From: Bacillota bacterium
GTDB taxonomy: Bacteria; Bacillota; Bacilli; Alicyclobacillales; Alicyclobacillaceae
Direction of reading: 5' to 3'
Assembly (NCBI GenBank): GCA_021820805.1
Contig: JAKADF010000120.1
Span: forward strand, 1 to 8,464
Length of the DNA stretch: 8,464 bases
A model generated the notes under the pieces. That model made no database searches, had not been told where the DNA came from, and saw only the letters and a program-made list of their open reading frames with translations. A program made the position numbers and the translations under genes. This document shows, in pieces, positions 1 through 6,148 of the stretch (within the stretch, counting starts at the first letter, position 1; every line of letters starts with the position of its first letter).

Positions 1-26
1 CTTTGTTCTCAACTTATGGATTCTTA

Positions 27-231
27 TCAGAGGACTTTCGAGAGTTTTTTGCACTCATACAACCGCCCATCAGCGATCGCGTAACATTGTTCTAATGACT
101 CGCCATCTAAACCCCATACTGCTCCACCAACACTCACAGAAAACCCATCCGATTGTTCCTCAACGGCTTGCCGAATCCGTTCCATCGCTAATTCTGCGAA
201 TCGGAGAAAGAAACCGGATGACGAATTCATT
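27..231 (-). pseudogene. GGDEF (diguanylate cyclase) C-terminal fragment, frameshifted
   Basis: Only the last ~65 residues of a GGDEF domain remain. Seen: a GGDEF-like 'NEFVIRF' start in one frame (about 231-210), then in the next frame 'ELAMERIRQAVEEQ', 'FSVSVGGAVW', 'ESLEQCYAIADGRLYECKK' and a TGA stop at 27-29. In GGDEF proteins these correspond to the strand after the signature motif, the helix with the RIRxAV pattern, the VS(I/V)G strand and the final ADxxLYxxKK helix. The frame changes near 205-215, and the half of the domain before the signature motif is absent. Upstream it is joined directly to an integrase fragment, so the open frames crossing this region are chimeric. Family assignment is fairly secure from motif order. 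No activity is expected, since the active-site loop is broken and half the domain is gone. Confidence 0.6.
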
Positions 232-363
232 GTTCTCCTGTTCCAACCATTGTACGAGGTATTTGTGATAATTTTTGTAATCATTAAGTGTTCTTTTGCA
301 CAATCCCTCAGCAGACTTTGCATAGAAAAACATCTCGAACGCTTGCAGGATGGTGTATTTCAC
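229..363 (-). pseudogene. Tyrosine recombinase (phage-type integrase) N-terminal fragment
   Basis: About 45 residues resemble the SAM-like core-binding domain at the N-terminus of XerC/phage integrases: 'YTILQAFEMFFYAKSAEGL', then 'KRTLNDYKNYHKYLVQWLEQ'. The family pattern is a helix, a short turn with S/T-x-x-T, and a helix ending in Y-x-x-x-L-x-x-(F/W)L. The start is probably GTG at 363-361, six bases after the TAA of the small gene upstream; there is no strong ribosome binding site. The fragment ends at about 229, where the sequence switches into a GGDEF remnant. The catalytic domain with the R-H-R-Y residues is therefore missing from the window. Not functional as it stands. The identification rests on a short region and is an inference. 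Confidence 0.5.
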
Positions 364-366
364 AGC

Positions 367-541
367 TTATTTTGCTTCACTGCCCTTACGACTTCTTACA
401 GTGTGCCGACCAATCCATTTCTTTTGTCCATGTAAAACCCTCCACATTGCGTTTTGTACACGCAACATAAGGTCAGAGACAGCAGCGGTCTACCGTTTTA
501 TAGGCAGCAGTTTCGACTTTTTTCAGCCAAGACCGTTGCAC
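367..541 (-). pseudogene. Small conserved-looking gene (about 57 codons) with one frameshift, unknown function
   Basis: Two open segments in neighbouring frames join into one plausible small basic protein. The first starts at GTG 541-539 behind a GAGG-type site and reads 'MQRSWLKKVETAAYKTVDR'. The second, one base over, reads 'AVSDLMLRVQNAMWRVLHG' followed by a basic tail ending 'GRHTVRSRKGSEAK' and TAA at 369-367. A single extra base near 484-490 accounts for the shift. The gene lies between the tRNA-Ser terminator and the integrase fragment on the same strand, and its stop sits 3 bases before the integrase GTG. That resembles the small gene often placed just ahead of int in mobile elements, but I do not recognise the family. 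It could also be an ordinary host gene. The frameshift may be a mutation, a sequencing error or, less likely, programmed. Confidence 0.4.
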
Positions 542-574
542 TATCCCTCGTATCCGTATTTCTCCGTAAAACGC

Positions 575-600
575 AAAAAAGCCGCGATTTACGCGACTTT
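575..600 (-). terminator. Rho-independent terminator after the tRNA-Ser fragment
   Basis: Read on the minus strand, a stem AAAG-U-CGCG pairs with CGCG-G-CUUU around a 5-base loop (587-591), with a U-G wobble at 596/582. A run of Ts follows directly (580-575). On the plus strand the wobble becomes a C-A mismatch and there is no U-tract, so the direction is minus. It lies 7 bases beyond the CCA end of the tRNA-Ser fragment, as expected for a tRNA terminator that travelled with the 3' half. Confidence 0.65.
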
Positions 601-607
601 ACTGACT

Positions 608-667
<60 letters not shown>

Positions 668-713
668 GCGAGATTGCTATTTTAGCCAGTCACTAGTAGT
701 ACCTTAAAACATT

Positions 714-743
714 AAAAAATCCCGTCACTCCAAGAAATTCGGG
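714..743 (-). terminator. Possible Rho-independent terminator after the Pro/Asn-rich ORF
   Basis: On the minus strand CCCG (743-740) can pair with CGGG (724-721). Inside, a short UUC/GAG helix closes a UUG loop. A run of six Ts follows (719-714). The stem is short and has an internal loop, so this is moderate evidence only. The hairpin overlaps the stop codon (725-727) of the small ORF at 725-835, which fits the end of a transcription unit there. Confidence 0.4.
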
Positions 744-835
744 CCATTTGGTCCTTGATGGTCACCTACCGTATTCAGTGGTTGATTAGCAGGTGGATTA
801 GCAAACGGATAATTATTCAGAGGAGTTGGCCACAT
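725..835 (-). CDS. Small Pro/Asn-rich ORF (36 codons), unknown; maybe the C-terminal end of a broken gene
   Basis: ATG at 835-833 to TGA at 727-725. The product is rich in Pro and Asn: 'MWPTPLNNYPFANPPANQP' followed by 'LNTVGDHQGPNGPNFLE'. Such composition is common in low-complexity tails of surface, spore or phage proteins, and chance ORFs rarely show it. A 12-base tandem repeat (780-803, one mismatch) encodes part of the Asn-Pro repeat. No good ribosome binding site lies close to the ATG. In the same frame, one codon before the ATG-preceding Arg, is a TAA (841-839) that ends a 91-codon open frame. The piece may therefore be the tail of a longer gene cut by a nonsense mutation. I do not recognise the family. 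A hairpin plus T-run sits at its end. Confidence 0.3.
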   Translation of the reverse strand: MWPTPLNNYPFANPPANQPLNTVGDHQGPNGPNFLE

Positions 836-838
836 GCG

Positions 839-1114
839 TTAATGGTTGGCGACCTCAATAAATTGACTCTCACGTCCAAAGCGTTTTCCGTCAATAAACA
901 GAAAAAGGACTTTCTTGGAAAAACGCCTGATAATCTTTGATGCGGAAGAATTTCTACGCCCTCTATGGTATGTTCCTTGATTCTCTACGCTATGCTTCTT
1001 TTTATTGCAATAGAGCCACATAGAGTCAGTTGATGAGAGTACACCAATTAATTCAGTCAGAGATAAAATTGCATCAATTCTCAGCAATATGTTAGTTTCT
1101 ACTGCATAGTTCAT
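839..1114 (-). other. Open frame of 91 codons, unknown, probably degenerate
   Basis: An open frame runs from ATG at 1114 to TAA at 839-841, in frame with the Pro/Asn-rich ORF downstream. Its last part, 'KVLFLFIDGKRFGRESQFIE', looks protein-like, while the first half looks like chance translation and has no evident ribosome binding site. The two in-frame pieces may be one decayed gene (725-1114 or longer). I found no domain I can name. From 1115 to 1328 the sequence is AT-rich and I see no gene in it. Confidence 0.2.
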
Positions 1115-1328
1115 TACAGATGGGCTTTAAGATCACTGTTGCTAGAATAGTAATGAGATTTTATTTATATTGAAGAAAAGGATAATTACTGGTTCACGAA
1201 GAGAAATAAGTAACTTTCTTTAGAATAGTTTAAAGAATTTTTTTGTAAGCTCATAAATGACTACCCCGTCTCACTAATTTTTAGTTAGCTATAAATGGTG
1301 CAAGATTACATATAGGGTGGAGATGACT

Positions 1329-1520
1329 ATGGTACTCAATGTTGTTATTCGAAAAACAAAAGAGGGCTTCATTGCAGTATGCGAGGAAAATAGAGCATTC
1401 GGTCACGGGAAAACTGTTTCAGAAGCACTAGAGGTATTACAGACAAACTTAGAGTTGTTTAATATTCTAAATGATAAACAAGAGATTTCTTTGAATTTGG
1501 TTATGTATAATGAGATTTAA
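1329..1520 (+). CDS. Solitary HicB-like / UPF0150-type small protein
   Basis: A 63-residue product, starting at ATG 1329 behind GGGTGGAG with 6-base spacing; GTG 1317 and ATG 1323 lie inside or too close to that site, so they are less likely. The pattern is beta strand 'LNVVIRKTKEGFIAVCEEN', a loop with a Gly pair ('GHGKT'), then an amphipathic helix 'SEALEVLQTNLELF'. This is the fold order of HicB-like antitoxin N-domains (strand, G-(F/Y)-(I/V)-A-x-C, short loop, (T/S)xxEAL helix). The usual C-terminal DNA-binding domain is absent, and no HicA toxin (small dsRBD-like protein with a conserved His) is seen on either side. It may be an orphan HicB-like protein of the short class or a remnant of a toxin-antitoxin pair. 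It is the only well-supported plus-strand gene in the window. Confidence 0.55.
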   Translation: MVLNVVIRKTKEGFIAVCEENRAFGHGKTVSEALEVLQTNLELFNILNDKQEISLNLVMYNEI

Positions 1521-2055
1521 ATTATTCATTTGGTTCTGAAAATAAAAGAAAATATATGGATGTAACTCCTAATGTAACTACCGTTGGTTTATTGGCATAG
1601 GAGTAGTGGGTGCGAGCATGGCAACAAGAATTAAGGTTACTAAGCACGAGCACAGAATCGTAAGTATTCTAAAGCTGAACAAAACTAGCAGCAGGTGCAC
1701 AATGTATGAACTCAGTTTCTAAGCTTGTCGAACATTCGGATATTATGATTACTATGGTTGAATATCCTAGTAACGTTGAAAAAATTTATTTTGTGGAACA
1801 CGAGTTCGCTCCGAATTTGTATAACGAACTTTCAAAAATGAGATACGATTTATCAGGAGCTCAGACAATGTACAATGTTTTGCACTAAAGAATAGCCGGT
1901 TACTTTATCGTTGAAGAACAACTACTTGTCATCTGATAATGAGTAATTTTATTTTTGTGAATCACTGGAAAAGACATACATATTGCCTATAGTTCCTATC
2001 GCCGACCTATTGTAAGTTCTTTTACCTTTAGTATTAATGAACAACATGGCGCACT
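1521..2055. other. AT-rich interval without a secure gene
   Basis: Between the HicB-like ORF and the terminator of the catabolic operon I find only weak open frames. A 34-codon plus-strand frame (1618-1722) has poor ribosome-site spacing, and it overlaps, out of frame, a 60-codon frame (1706-1888). An 8-base motif (atgtaact) occurs twice 12 bases apart near 1560-1580. I see no RNA gene, terminator or repeat array here. The interval looks like eroded spacer. Confidence 0.4.
1706..1888 (+). CDS. Hypothetical small protein, weakly supported
   Basis: A 60-codon frame from ATG 1706, with a weak AGGTG about 8 bases upstream. The second half ('EKIYFVEHEFAPNLYNELSK') has a protein-like mix of charged and aromatic residues, but I recognise no family. 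It follows the HicB-like ORF by about 190 bases on the same strand and does not resemble a HicA toxin. It may be a piece of a decayed gene; the overlapping frame at 1618-1722 could be its displaced N-terminus if a frameshift lies near 1700. Confidence 0.22.
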   Translation: MNSVSKLVEHSDIMITMVEYPSNVEKIYFVEHEFAPNLYNELSKMRYDLSGAQTMYNVLH

Positions 2056-2097
2056 AAAAAAAAAATGGAGAAGGTATTAAAAACCCTCCCCATTTTT
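2056..2097 (-). terminator. Strong Rho-independent terminator ending the catabolic operon
   Basis: On the minus strand AATGGGGAGGG (about 2094-2084) pairs with CCTTCTCCATT (about 2074-2064) over 11 positions with two or three G-U wobbles, leaving a loop of about 9 bases. At least ten Ts follow. It begins 11 bases after the aminotransferase stop codon. Flanking A/T runs extend the stem, so it may also work weakly in the plus direction. Confidence 0.85.
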
Positions 2098-2108
2098 CCG
2101 AAACTTTA

Positions 2109-3473
2109 TCAAACAACTGACTCTAAGGCCTTTATTACAGTATCAGCAATCAAATCCAGCTCGTCATCCGTTAAAATAAATGGCGGGGACAATGCAATTA
2201 CATTATTCATGTTACGAACTGTATCTCCATTTTTCCCTATAAGAACCCCATTACGTTTGCATTCTGCAATGACCTTACCTACAAACGCCGAGGAGGCAGG
2301 TTCTTTTGTTGATTTATCAGCAACTAATTCAATTCCAGCCAGCAAACCAAAGAACCGTAAATCTCCGACATTCGGATGGTCAGCAAGCTTTTGTAGCTTC
2401 GCTTTAAGACGTTCACCCAGCGAGGCTGATCTTTGCACAAGATTTTGTTCTTCCATGATTTCAAGCGTACGAACGGCAACTGCACACGATACTGGATGTC
2501 CGCCAAACGTATTTACGTGACGAAAATGAGCATACTCTGAATCGTCACGAAAAACATCGAACAAGTCTGCCTTTACCGCAGTCGCGGAAAGGGGTAGATA
2601 GCCGCTCGTAATGCCCTTTGCCATAGTAACTATGTCTGGCACCACATCAAAGTTCTTATGGCCAAACTGCTTTCCAGAGCGCCCGAAGCCACAAATGACC
2701 TCATCAACAATTAAAAGCACGCCATATTTGTTACATATTTCACGAACCCGTTTTAGATATCCCGGGGGAGGAACAATAATTCCTCCTCCTGTAATCACTG
2801 GTTCGAGAATTACTGCCGCCACTGTTTCCGGAGTCTCCCAGTTTATGACTTCATCGAAATATTCTGCATATGATTCCGGTGACTGACCCGCTGAAATCCG
2901 GTAGCAGTCCGGGGGTGGGACATGAATAAACCCGGGAGCTAGTGGCTCGTACTTATACTTTCTAACAAATTGTCCCGTTGCGGCTAATGCACCCATTGTG
3001 TTACCATGGTAGGCTCGATATCTAGAAATAATTTTCCATCTGCTAGATTCACCATTTTGTGCGTGGTATTGTCTAGCAATCTTAAAGGCTGTTTCGTTCG
3101 CTTCGGATCCGCTATTGGAAAAGAAAACACGATACTCTCCACCAAGCCAATGGTTTAATTTTTCACCAAGCTGAATAGCTGGGATATGACTATGGCTAAG
3201 CGGATAAAATGGCAGTTGATTCATTTGCCTAAATGCAGCCTCAGCTAACTCCTTTTGTGAATATCCTAGATTAACGCACCACAAACCGGACATTGCATCC
3301 AGATACCTGTTCCCATCGACATCAATAATATAAGGGCCTTCTCCATGGTCTGCAATCATCGGATTTTGACTTGCAGAATAAGGCATCATATGATGCCAAA
3401 CGTATTGCCGATCCTTTTCGAGTAATTCCTGACCTTTCGACGTTACATTCTTATCAGCAGTGACGTTAGCCAT
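2109..3473 (-). CDS. Class III omega-aminotransferase, probably beta-alanine:pyruvate aminotransferase
   Basis: A 454-residue, full-length fold-type I PLP enzyme. Seen: substrate-pocket signature 'MSGLWCVNLGY' (61-71), phosphate-binding 'SGSEANE' (121-127), 'YHGNT' (155-159), 'EPV' (224-226), 'VDEVICGFGRSG' (256-267, with the Asp that pairs with the PLP ring nitrogen), catalytic Lys286 in 'MAKGITSGYLPLSA', and 'NTFGGHP' (321-327). The ATG is preceded by GGAGG with 6-base spacing. These features place it with omega-amino acid/taurine:pyruvate aminotransferases. Next to a carbamoyl amidohydrolase and PreA, the likely amino donor is beta-alanine (or 2-methyl-beta-alanine from thymine), giving malonate semialdehyde and L-alanine; alanine dehydrogenase immediately upstream would regenerate pyruvate. 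It starts 30 bases after the ald stop and is the last gene of the unit. Substrate is inferred from context; taurine or other omega-amines remain possible. Confidence 0.85.
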   Translation of the reverse strand: MANVTADKNVTSKGQELLEKDRQYVWHHMMPYSASQNPMIADHGEGPYIIDVDGNRYLDAMSGLWCVNLGYSQKELAEAAFRQMNQLPFYPLSHSHIPAIQLGEKLNHWLGGEYRVFFSNSGSEANETAFKIARQYHAQNGESSRWKIISRYRAYHGNTMGALAATGQFVRKYKYEPLAPGFIHVPPPDCYRISAGQSPESYAEYFDEVINWETPETVAAVILEPVITGGGIIVPPPGYLKRVREICNKYGVLLIVDEVICGFGRSGKQFGHKNFDVVPDIVTMAKGITSGYLPLSATAVKADLFDVFRDDSEYAHFRHVNTFGGHPVSCAVAVRTLEIMEEQNLVQRSASLGERLKAKLQKLADHPNVGDLRFFGLLAGIELVADKSTKEPASSAFVGKVIAECKRNGVLIGKNGDTVRNMNNVIALSPPFILTDDELDLIADTVIKALESVV

Positions 3474-3503
3474 TAAAATCCTCCGTTCAAATATGATTTA
3501 TAT

Positions 3504-4637
3504 TTATACTTCTACCGTAGCTACTGCAGACTTTAATGCTTCCTCTGGCGATATATATGGTAGATTAAAGGCTTCTGCAACTCCTTTGTACGATACAAAA
3601 CCCCCTACCACGTTAACGCCCTTTATTAATGCTGCATCATCAAGGGCTGCTGAAACTCCATGGTTAGCAAGTTTTAAAACATAAGGAAGGGTTGCGTTTG
3701 TCAGTGCTAAGGTCGAAGTTCTCGGTACCGCTCCAGGCATATTGGCAACTGCATAATGTACAACACCATCAACAAGATAAGTGGGATTATCATGTGTCGT
3801 GACGTGATCCGCTGTCTCTACACATCCACCTTGATCAATCGCTACATCAATGATTACGCTACCGGGGCGCATCTACGAAACCATTTCTCGCGTCACAAGC
3901 TTAGGTGCCCGTGAACCCGGTATAAGAACCGCACCGACAACAAGATCTGCACCGATTATCGTTTCTCTAATTGCATATTTGTTCGACATTAACGTTTTAA
4001 CGCGGCCGCCAAACAATTCGTCCAAATATCTCAGTCTCTGACCATTCACATCAATTACCGTAACGTCTGCCCCCAAGCCCACGGCGACACGAAGAGCTTG
4101 TGTGCCAACCATTCCGCCGCCAACTACAACAACTTTGGCCTGAGGTACTCCTGGAACTCCGCCCAATAAGATACCTCTACCTCCAAATGATTTTTCCAGA
4201 AAATGAGCGCCCACTTGTACAGACATCCGTCCGGCAACCTCACTCATTGGTGTTAATAACGGAAGACTTTTATCTTGCAATTGGACTGTTTCGTATGCTA
4301 TACCAGTTATTCCTGATTTCAACATCTCATTTAACAGCTTATAATTTGCCGCTAGATGCAGATAAGTAAAAAGTATTTGTTTTTCGCGAAAATAACTAAA
4401 CTCTTCTTCCAGAGGCTCTTTCACTTTTATCACTAAATCACTGGACCATGCCTCTTTTTGGGAGCCAATGATGGCCCCTGCATCGGCATATTCTTCGTCA
4501 CTAAAACCGCTTCCCTCCCCTGCACCATTCTCGACAACTAGGTCATGACCGGCATCGACTAACGCTTTCACACCTGCCGGCGTTAGGCCTACTCGACACT
4601 CGCGCTGTTTAATTTCTTTCGGTAATCCAACACGCAC
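3504..4637 (-). pseudogene. ald: Alanine dehydrogenase, interrupted by an in-frame TAG
   Basis: NAD-dependent L-alanine dehydrogenase (L-alanine + NAD+ + H2O to pyruvate + NH3 + NADH). GTG 4637-4635 follows GGAGG at 9-base spacing and starts 'VRVGLPKEIK', the family N-terminus; an in-frame GTG further upstream (4664) would add nine unlike residues. Seen: substrate Arg15, catalytic Lys73 in 'VKEP' and His94 in 'YLHLA', NAD-binding 'VVVVGGGMVGTQA' (169-181). After 'KLVTREMVS' (254 codons) comes TAG at 3875-3873, then in the same frame '[16 protein letters not shown]', which holds the catalytic Asp (about 268), and '[10 protein letters not shown]', to TAA at 3506-3504. Read through, it is 377 codons, normal for the family. 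Relatives usually have Gln or a similar residue there, so one C-to-T change of CAG explains it. The truncated product lacks the catalytic Asp. Alternatives are recent inactivation, amber read-through or a base error. Confidence 0.85.
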
Positions 4638-4639
4638 TT

Positions 4640-4732
4640 TTAAAGGCCTCCAGTCATTGTGCACGATGTTTTCTCGTACAATAAATAGGAATTATTAAAA
4701 GTATCTGATTTCATCGTACATCGATTCTTCAT
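4640..4732 (-). CDS. Possible 30-residue leader ORF coupled to ald
   Basis: ATG at 4732-4730 is preceded by a perfect GGAGG with 6-base spacing (4743-4739), one of the best ribosome binding sites in the window. The frame runs 30 codons ('MKNRCTMKSDTFNNSYLLYE' plus ten more) to TAA at 4642-4640. The stop overlaps the region just 3' of the ald ribosome binding site and lies 2 bases before the ald GTG, so ribosomes ending here would sit on the ald start. I recognise no family, and the composition (Thr, Ser, Asn, Met, two Cys) is unremarkable. It may be a coupling or attenuation leader, or a remnant. A TACAAT hexamer (4754-4749) lies just upstream but has no good partner at -35. Expression is not shown. 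Confidence 0.4.
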   Translation of the reverse strand: MKNRCTMKSDTFNNSYLLYEKTSCTMTGGL

Positions 4733-4797
4733 AAGAAACCTCCGACAGATTGTATGAAAAGCTACCATAAAGAATTGACACAATGTTTTTGCCCCTA

Positions 4798-6024
4798 TCA
4801 TCGCTTATTTGATAAGTTTGCTACGACACGCAATAAAACATTTGCTCCCATTTCAATATCAGACCAATTGGTGTTCTCAATTTCACAATGGCTCTTGCCT
4901 TCAATGCTCGGTACAAAAATCATTGCTGTAGGGAACAAACTATTCATGTACTTTGCGTCGTGTCCAGCACCACTAACTATCCTCCTAACCGGGTAATCAT
5001 TGTAATTGGCAGCTTCTACAATTAAATCTACAATTTCTTTAGAAAATACGGTTGTATCAATTGACCATATTTCTTTCATTTCAACTATAACTTGTTCTTC
5101 TACGGCAATTTGATTGAGTCGCTCTTTTATCAATTGAATTCCGACATTTCTCTTATGATTGTCCACGTGCCGAATATCAGTAGAAAATCTAACAACTCCC
5201 GGTATTGCATTGACAATGCCAGGCTGGGCTTCAATCTTTCCTACTGTGGTAACTGCATCACCCTTAAGAACATCCGCTACATCCCTTATAGCGAGAATCA
5301 TTTTTGCTGCTGCACATAAAGCATCTTTACGCATACTCATAGGTGTTGGTCCTGCATGATCTGCTTCCCCAATAACGGTTACGTTAAACCAAGACATTCC
5401 CATGATTCCTTCCACCGCTCCTATAGGAATGCCTTCAAAATCAAGAACCGGGCCTTGCTCAATATGAAGTTCAATATAAGCTTCTGCCTCTGTTAATCGT
5501 TCTGTTCGTTTACCGAGATAGCCTATACTCTCAAGTTCACTTTGGAGTTTATTTCCGTATTTATCAGCACGTGTGTACATAAATTCGATATCAAAGTCCC
5601 CAGATAGAACACCGCTCCCTAACATCGCAGGTTCAAACCTTGCGCCTTCTTCGTTCGTGAAGTCAACAATCTTTATTGGCCTTAAGGTGCTAATTTGATT
5701 TTCATTAAGTGTTCTAATTACCTCTAACGCACACATTACTCCTAAAATACCATCGAATTTCCCCCCGTTCGGAACAGAATCTAAGTGGGAGCCTACCACA
5801 ATAGGCTTCAAAGAATCATTCAAGCCCCGGCGTTTACCGTAGATATTTCCTAGATCATCAAAACAAACAGTTAAACCTGATTCTTTCATCCATGCCACGA
5901 ATAAATCCCTAGCTTCTTTATCTTCTGAAGAAAGTGCCAGTCGTGAAACACCACCTCCACTCGTTTCACCGATTTTATTCATTCTCTCGATAGACTTTTT
6001 AAGCCTGGATAAATTAATGTTCAA
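4798..6024 (-). CDS. Zn-dependent N-carbamoyl amidohydrolase, probably beta-ureidopropionase (M20/HyuC family)
   Basis: Hydrolyses N-carbamoyl-beta-alanine (or a related carbamoyl amino acid) to the amino acid, CO2 and NH3. Counting from a possible ATG at 6051, the binuclear-metal ligands are all present: His89 in 'GSHLDSVPNGG', Asp100 in 'KFDG', Glu134/Glu135 in 'TNEEGARF', His196 in 'ELHIEQGP', His388 in 'KSHCE'. Dimerisation-lid 'DHAGPTPM' (231-238), 'NAIPG' (281-285) and 'GAGHDA' (361-366) also fit. The length (408-417) is normal. I prefer TTG 6024-6022, which has GGAAGG 10 bases upstream and leaves 'NINLSRLKKSIERM', like family N-termini; the ATG has no ribosome site. It lies between the permease (124-base gap) and the ald leader. 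The same family includes allantoate amidohydrolase and L-carbamoylases; PreA next door favours the pyrimidine role. Confidence 0.85.
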   Translation of the reverse strand: MNINLSRLKKSIERMNKIGETSGGGVSRLALSSEDKEARDLFVAWMKESGLTVCFDDLGNIYGKRRGLNDSLKPIVVGSHLDSVPNGGKFDGILGVMCALEVIRTLNENQISTLRPIKIVDFTNEEGARFEPAMLGSGVLSGDFDIEFMYTRADKYGNKLQSELESIGYLGKRTERLTEAEAYIELHIEQGPVLDFEGIPIGAVEGIMGMSWFNVTVIGEADHAGPTPMSMRKDALCAAAKMILAIRDVADVLKGDAVTTVGKIEAQPGIVNAIPGVVRFSTDIRHVDNHKRNVGIQLIKERLNQIAVEEQVIVEMKEIWSIDTTVFSKEIVDLIVEAANYNDYPVRRIVSGAGHDAKYMNSLFPTAMIFVPSIEGKSHCEIENTNWSDIEMGANVLLRVVANLSNKR

Positions 6025-6148
6025 AACAAACCATCCTTCCACAATTTTCATATCCCAACCAGGAGCCTGCTCAGCGGAGATGAAATTTCACCCGTTAAAA
6101 TTAGCTTCTACTGTTTAACTCGCATCCTTAAGAGAGGTAAACAAGTAT

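Noticed and set aside
1618..1722. 34-codon plus-strand ORF starting 'MATRIKVTKHEH'
   Set aside because: Ribosome-like site is 14 bases away, the family is unknown, and it is overlapped by another frame; kept only as a note in the spacer entry.
2065..2520. 151-codon plus-strand ORF opposite the aminotransferase
   Set aside because: Lies entirely antisense to a clear PLP enzyme and begins inside the terminator; a shadow frame.
4774..4804. TTGACA hexamer on the plus strand as a promoter
   Set aside because: Spacing to the only -10-like element (TATCAT) is 15 bases, and it would drive antisense transcription into the amidase with no plus-strand gene downstream.
6052..6148. GAGC/GCTC and GCAGG/CCTG hairpin between the permease and the amidohydrolase as a terminator
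   Set aside because: Short stems with tiny loops and no T-run; the genes are more likely co-transcribed.
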